Shown one piece after another: positions 63,576 through 64,000 of a stretch of 64,000 nucleotides of DNA (the first letter of the stretch is position 1; every line of letters begins with the position of its first letter). The notes below the pieces were generated by a model that ran no database searches, had not been told where the DNA came from, and was given only the letters and a program-made list of their open reading frames with translations. The position numbers and the translations under genes were made by a program. The stretch is from Bradyrhizobium sp. AZCC 2262 (lineage in GTDB: Bacteria; Pseudomonadota; Alphaproteobacteria; Rhizobiales; Xanthobacteraceae), in NCBI RefSeq assembly GCF_036924535.1, contig NZ_JAZHRT010000001.1, forward strand, positions 744,001-808,000. The letters run 5' to 3'.

Positions 63576-64000
63576 GTTTGGCCTCCCTTACTTCAACGGC
63601 TTCGCTGCGGGTAGGTTGCTCCCGAATACGTTGATTCTTCGTGAAGGGGGTAGCCGATATACTACTGGATTCGGTATCAAAATACCGGCTCTCATCCCGG
63701 CAAATGACCTTGGCGGCCGCATTCCGGCGGAATTCAGGCGCCGATCGGTATCCGGATCTCGGGCGGCTCTCTTGCGGGCACATTTCTCTGGTCGACGGCC
63801 GATTCGGCGGTTTGCCACCCAAAGAGCCAGTGGCTTGACTTCGTATCGGACAACCGATCGATGGGCGGCCGCCGCCGCATACTTGGGCGCTGCGGGTGTC
63901 TGCACGAGCGAGTGCGTCGCCGCGGTAGATACCTCGCTCCCGGTCGAAATCAGGATTGGATTAAATCGCGACCACTGGCCATGACGCGCTCAAAAGTCGA
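63576..64000. other. 425-bp right edge, no supported gene
   Basis: Overlapping open frames on both strands (to about 190 codons) are Arg/Pro-rich and lack start signals. It presumably holds the promoter of the small membrane-protein gene just downstream on the minus strand. Confidence 0.35.

Overview
The window looks like part of a chromosome from a Bradyrhizobium-type alphaproteobacterium (Rhizobiales). The reasons are GC-rich coding sequence with AT-rich promoter gaps, rhizobial-style exopolysaccharide genes, several heparin-lyase-I-like proteins, small membrane proteins with the GYxWRDRIS signature, and giant type I secreted repeat proteins. This assignment comes from gene content only. 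I found no phage, insertion sequence, integrase or CRISPR array.

Layout. (1) 0.2-27.1 kb is an exopolysaccharide (EPS) region. It holds a Wzc/ExoP-type tyrosine autokinase (228-2468, -), an O-antigen-ligase/ExoQ-like polymerase (2907-4220, +), a Wza/ExoF-type export lipoprotein (16285-17508, +), three GT4 and one GT2 glycosyltransferases, a GDP-mannose 6-dehydrogenase of AlgD type, a hexapeptide acetyltransferase, and three secreted heparin-lyase-I-like proteins (6529, 13778, 17526). Among them lie a tRNA-Thr-like gene with unusual bases, two small paralogous membrane proteins, a coiled-coil/Sel1 membrane protein and a secreted cadherin-repeat protein. No flippase and no priming glycosyltransferase is present, so they are probably outside the window.

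(2) 18.6-22.2 kb (-) is a compact operon: JmjC/cupin-like protein, NodB-like deacetylase, Sfp-type phosphopantetheinyl transferase (PPTase), PPP-family phosphatase. It is transcribed away from the GT4 gene at 22537. The PPTase is what the nearby megasynthase needs to become active.

(3) 27.5-41.8 kb (+) is a PKS/NRPS operon. It encodes a free-standing adenylation-C-terminal-subdomain plus carrier protein, then a 2710-aa KS-AT-ACP-aminotransferase-C-A-PCP protein, then a C-C-PCP-TE protein, then a membrane-anchored PAF-acetylhydrolase-like alpha/beta hydrolase. The single complete A domain carries the exact threonine specificity code (DFWNIGMVHK). With no ketoreductase and an in-line aminotransferase, the predicted product is a small beta-amino-acyl-threonine (lipo)peptide. 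I consider this the most interesting system in the window.

(4) 42.6-63.1 kb is a type I secretion locus. Two giant paralogous proteins (2920 and 1464 aa) each carry an N-terminal Ig-like domain, a heparin-lyase-like domain, tandem 118-aa Ig-like repeats and tandem 118-aa W-rich/Ca-loop repeats. Their 3' ends are almost identical over about 860 bp. They are followed by a caspase-fold protein that lacks both catalytic residues, an HlyD-type adaptor and an HlyB-type ABC exporter.

Together the genes suggest a surface-building locus: a polysaccharide made and exported by a Wzx/Wzy-type route, lyase-like proteins that bind or trim it, secreted adhesins that may bind it through fused lyase-like domains, and an embedded secondary-metabolite operon. 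Start codons were chosen by ribosome-binding sites and signal peptides where possible.
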